Part shown: one piece after another, positions 63,806-64,000 of the stretch
Layout of the letters: each line of letters begins with the position of its first letter
Numbering within the stretch: position 1 is the stretch's first letter
NCBI GenBank assembly: GCA_015060245.1
Contig: SUYU01000004.1
Span: forward strand, 1 to 64,000
Direction: 5' to 3'
Length of the DNA stretch: 64,000 bases
From: Bacteroidales bacterium
Lineage (GTDB): Bacteria; Bacteroidota; Bacteroidia; Bacteroidales; UBA932
Made by a program: the position numbers and the translations under genes
The notes under the pieces: generated by a model
The model's database searches: none
The model's input: only the letters and a program-made list of their open reading frames with translations
Told to the model about the DNA's origin: nothing

Positions 63806-64000
63806 TACTTATCGCTGTAAATTTTATTTATTGACAATAAGAGGTTTCTTGTGTTTATGGCTCTGGGACACACCATAAAACATTTGCCGCAAAGCAGGCA
63901 TGACTGCACCAGTTCCAGAGCCTGTTTCTCCTGGCCGTTCTGAATATACAGAATAGCACTCCTTAGGCTTGTTCTAGTAAACTTGCCGGCTGTACAACTT
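63805..64000 (-). CDS. 4Fe-4S ferredoxin-type protein, C-terminal part (cut by the window end)
   Basis: The last 64 codons of a gene that begins beyond the window on the minus strand. The fragment reads SCTAGKFTRTSLRSAILYI, then CLLCGKCFMVCPRA, one 4Fe-4S motif. It ends with TAA that shares its A with the ATG of the Hdr-like gene, so the two are translationally coupled. It is probably an HdrC-like or other iron-sulfur subunit of the same complex. Confidence 0.75.
   Translation of the reverse strand, partial: SCTAGKFTRTSLRSAILYIQNGQEKQALELVQSCLLCGKCFMVCPRAINTRNLLLSINKIYSDK

Overview
The window comes from a member of the phylum Bacteroidota, most likely order Bacteroidales. The gene content and promoters point there: many genes are preceded by the Bacteroidetes promoter pair (TTTG near -33, TAnnTTTG near -7), and there are six-bladed beta-propeller lipoproteins, a TPR-type membrane regulator, a thiSEGCHF-type thiamine operon and a Bacteroidetes-type HtpG. 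A complete lysine-to-butyrate operon and a cysteate synthase suggest an anaerobic, amino-acid-fermenting gut or oral lineage that may make sulfonolipids (Odoribacteraceae or Rikenellaceae would fit), but the family cannot be fixed from the sequence alone.

Layout. 1-1916 has no convincing gene and is built of tandem repeats: short T-rich repeats, a 72-bp hairpin-bearing unit repeated about eleven times, a 15-bp repeat, a promoter, and a GGAGG-rich 12/13-bp repeat in the leader of an SPFH membrane protein. 1917-5817 carries the SPFH protein, a ribbon-helix-helix protein and htpG. 5989-7871 is a divergent pair: a metal permease with a C-terminal HMA domain and a Fur-family regulator. 7875-15405 is a TPP-riboswitch-controlled thiamine operon (thiS, thiE, thiG, thiC, thiH, thiF, a second thiE-like gene, thiD). 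15434-18135 holds a VanZ protein and an ECF sigma / membrane anti-sigma-like / GIN-domain group. 18275-33257 is mostly housekeeping: P5C dehydrogenase, M19 dipeptidase, SDR, serine hydrolase, CinA, PyrD, an HTH regulator, QueA, a DUF255 protein lacking its CxxC, an M28 peptidase and an acyltransferase.

33406-50795 is a catabolic island. On the minus strand lie mscS, crt and hbd. On the plus strand, behind a strong promoter at 36161, lie atoD, kal, kce, kdd, kamA, kamB, kamC, kamD, kamE, atoA, bcd, etfB and etfA, ended by a strong terminator, then atoE. Together they convert L-lysine through beta-lysine, 3,5-diaminohexanoate, 5-amino-3-oxohexanoate and 3-aminobutyryl-CoA to crotonyl-CoA and butyrate. 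Hbd and Crt would let acetoacetyl-CoA enter the same butyryl-CoA branch. No thiolase is visible.

50798-58411 is an accessory cluster: a lipoprotein-TPR-transmembrane-HTH regulator, a frameshifted small secreted Cys-rich peptide gene, and four paralogous beta-propeller lipoproteins, two of which share an essentially identical 251-bp 3' segment, a sign of recent gene conversion or duplication. 58641-64000 (minus strand) has a SulP anion transporter, cysteate synthase (easily mislabelled threonine synthase), a membrane-bound Hdr-like iron-sulfur oxidoreductase and the end of its ferredoxin-like partner.

Across the window the nonamer TCCCGACAG (or its complement) occurs at least 15 times by hand count, far above chance. 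No rRNA, tRNA, CRISPR array, complete insertion sequence or prophage was recognised.
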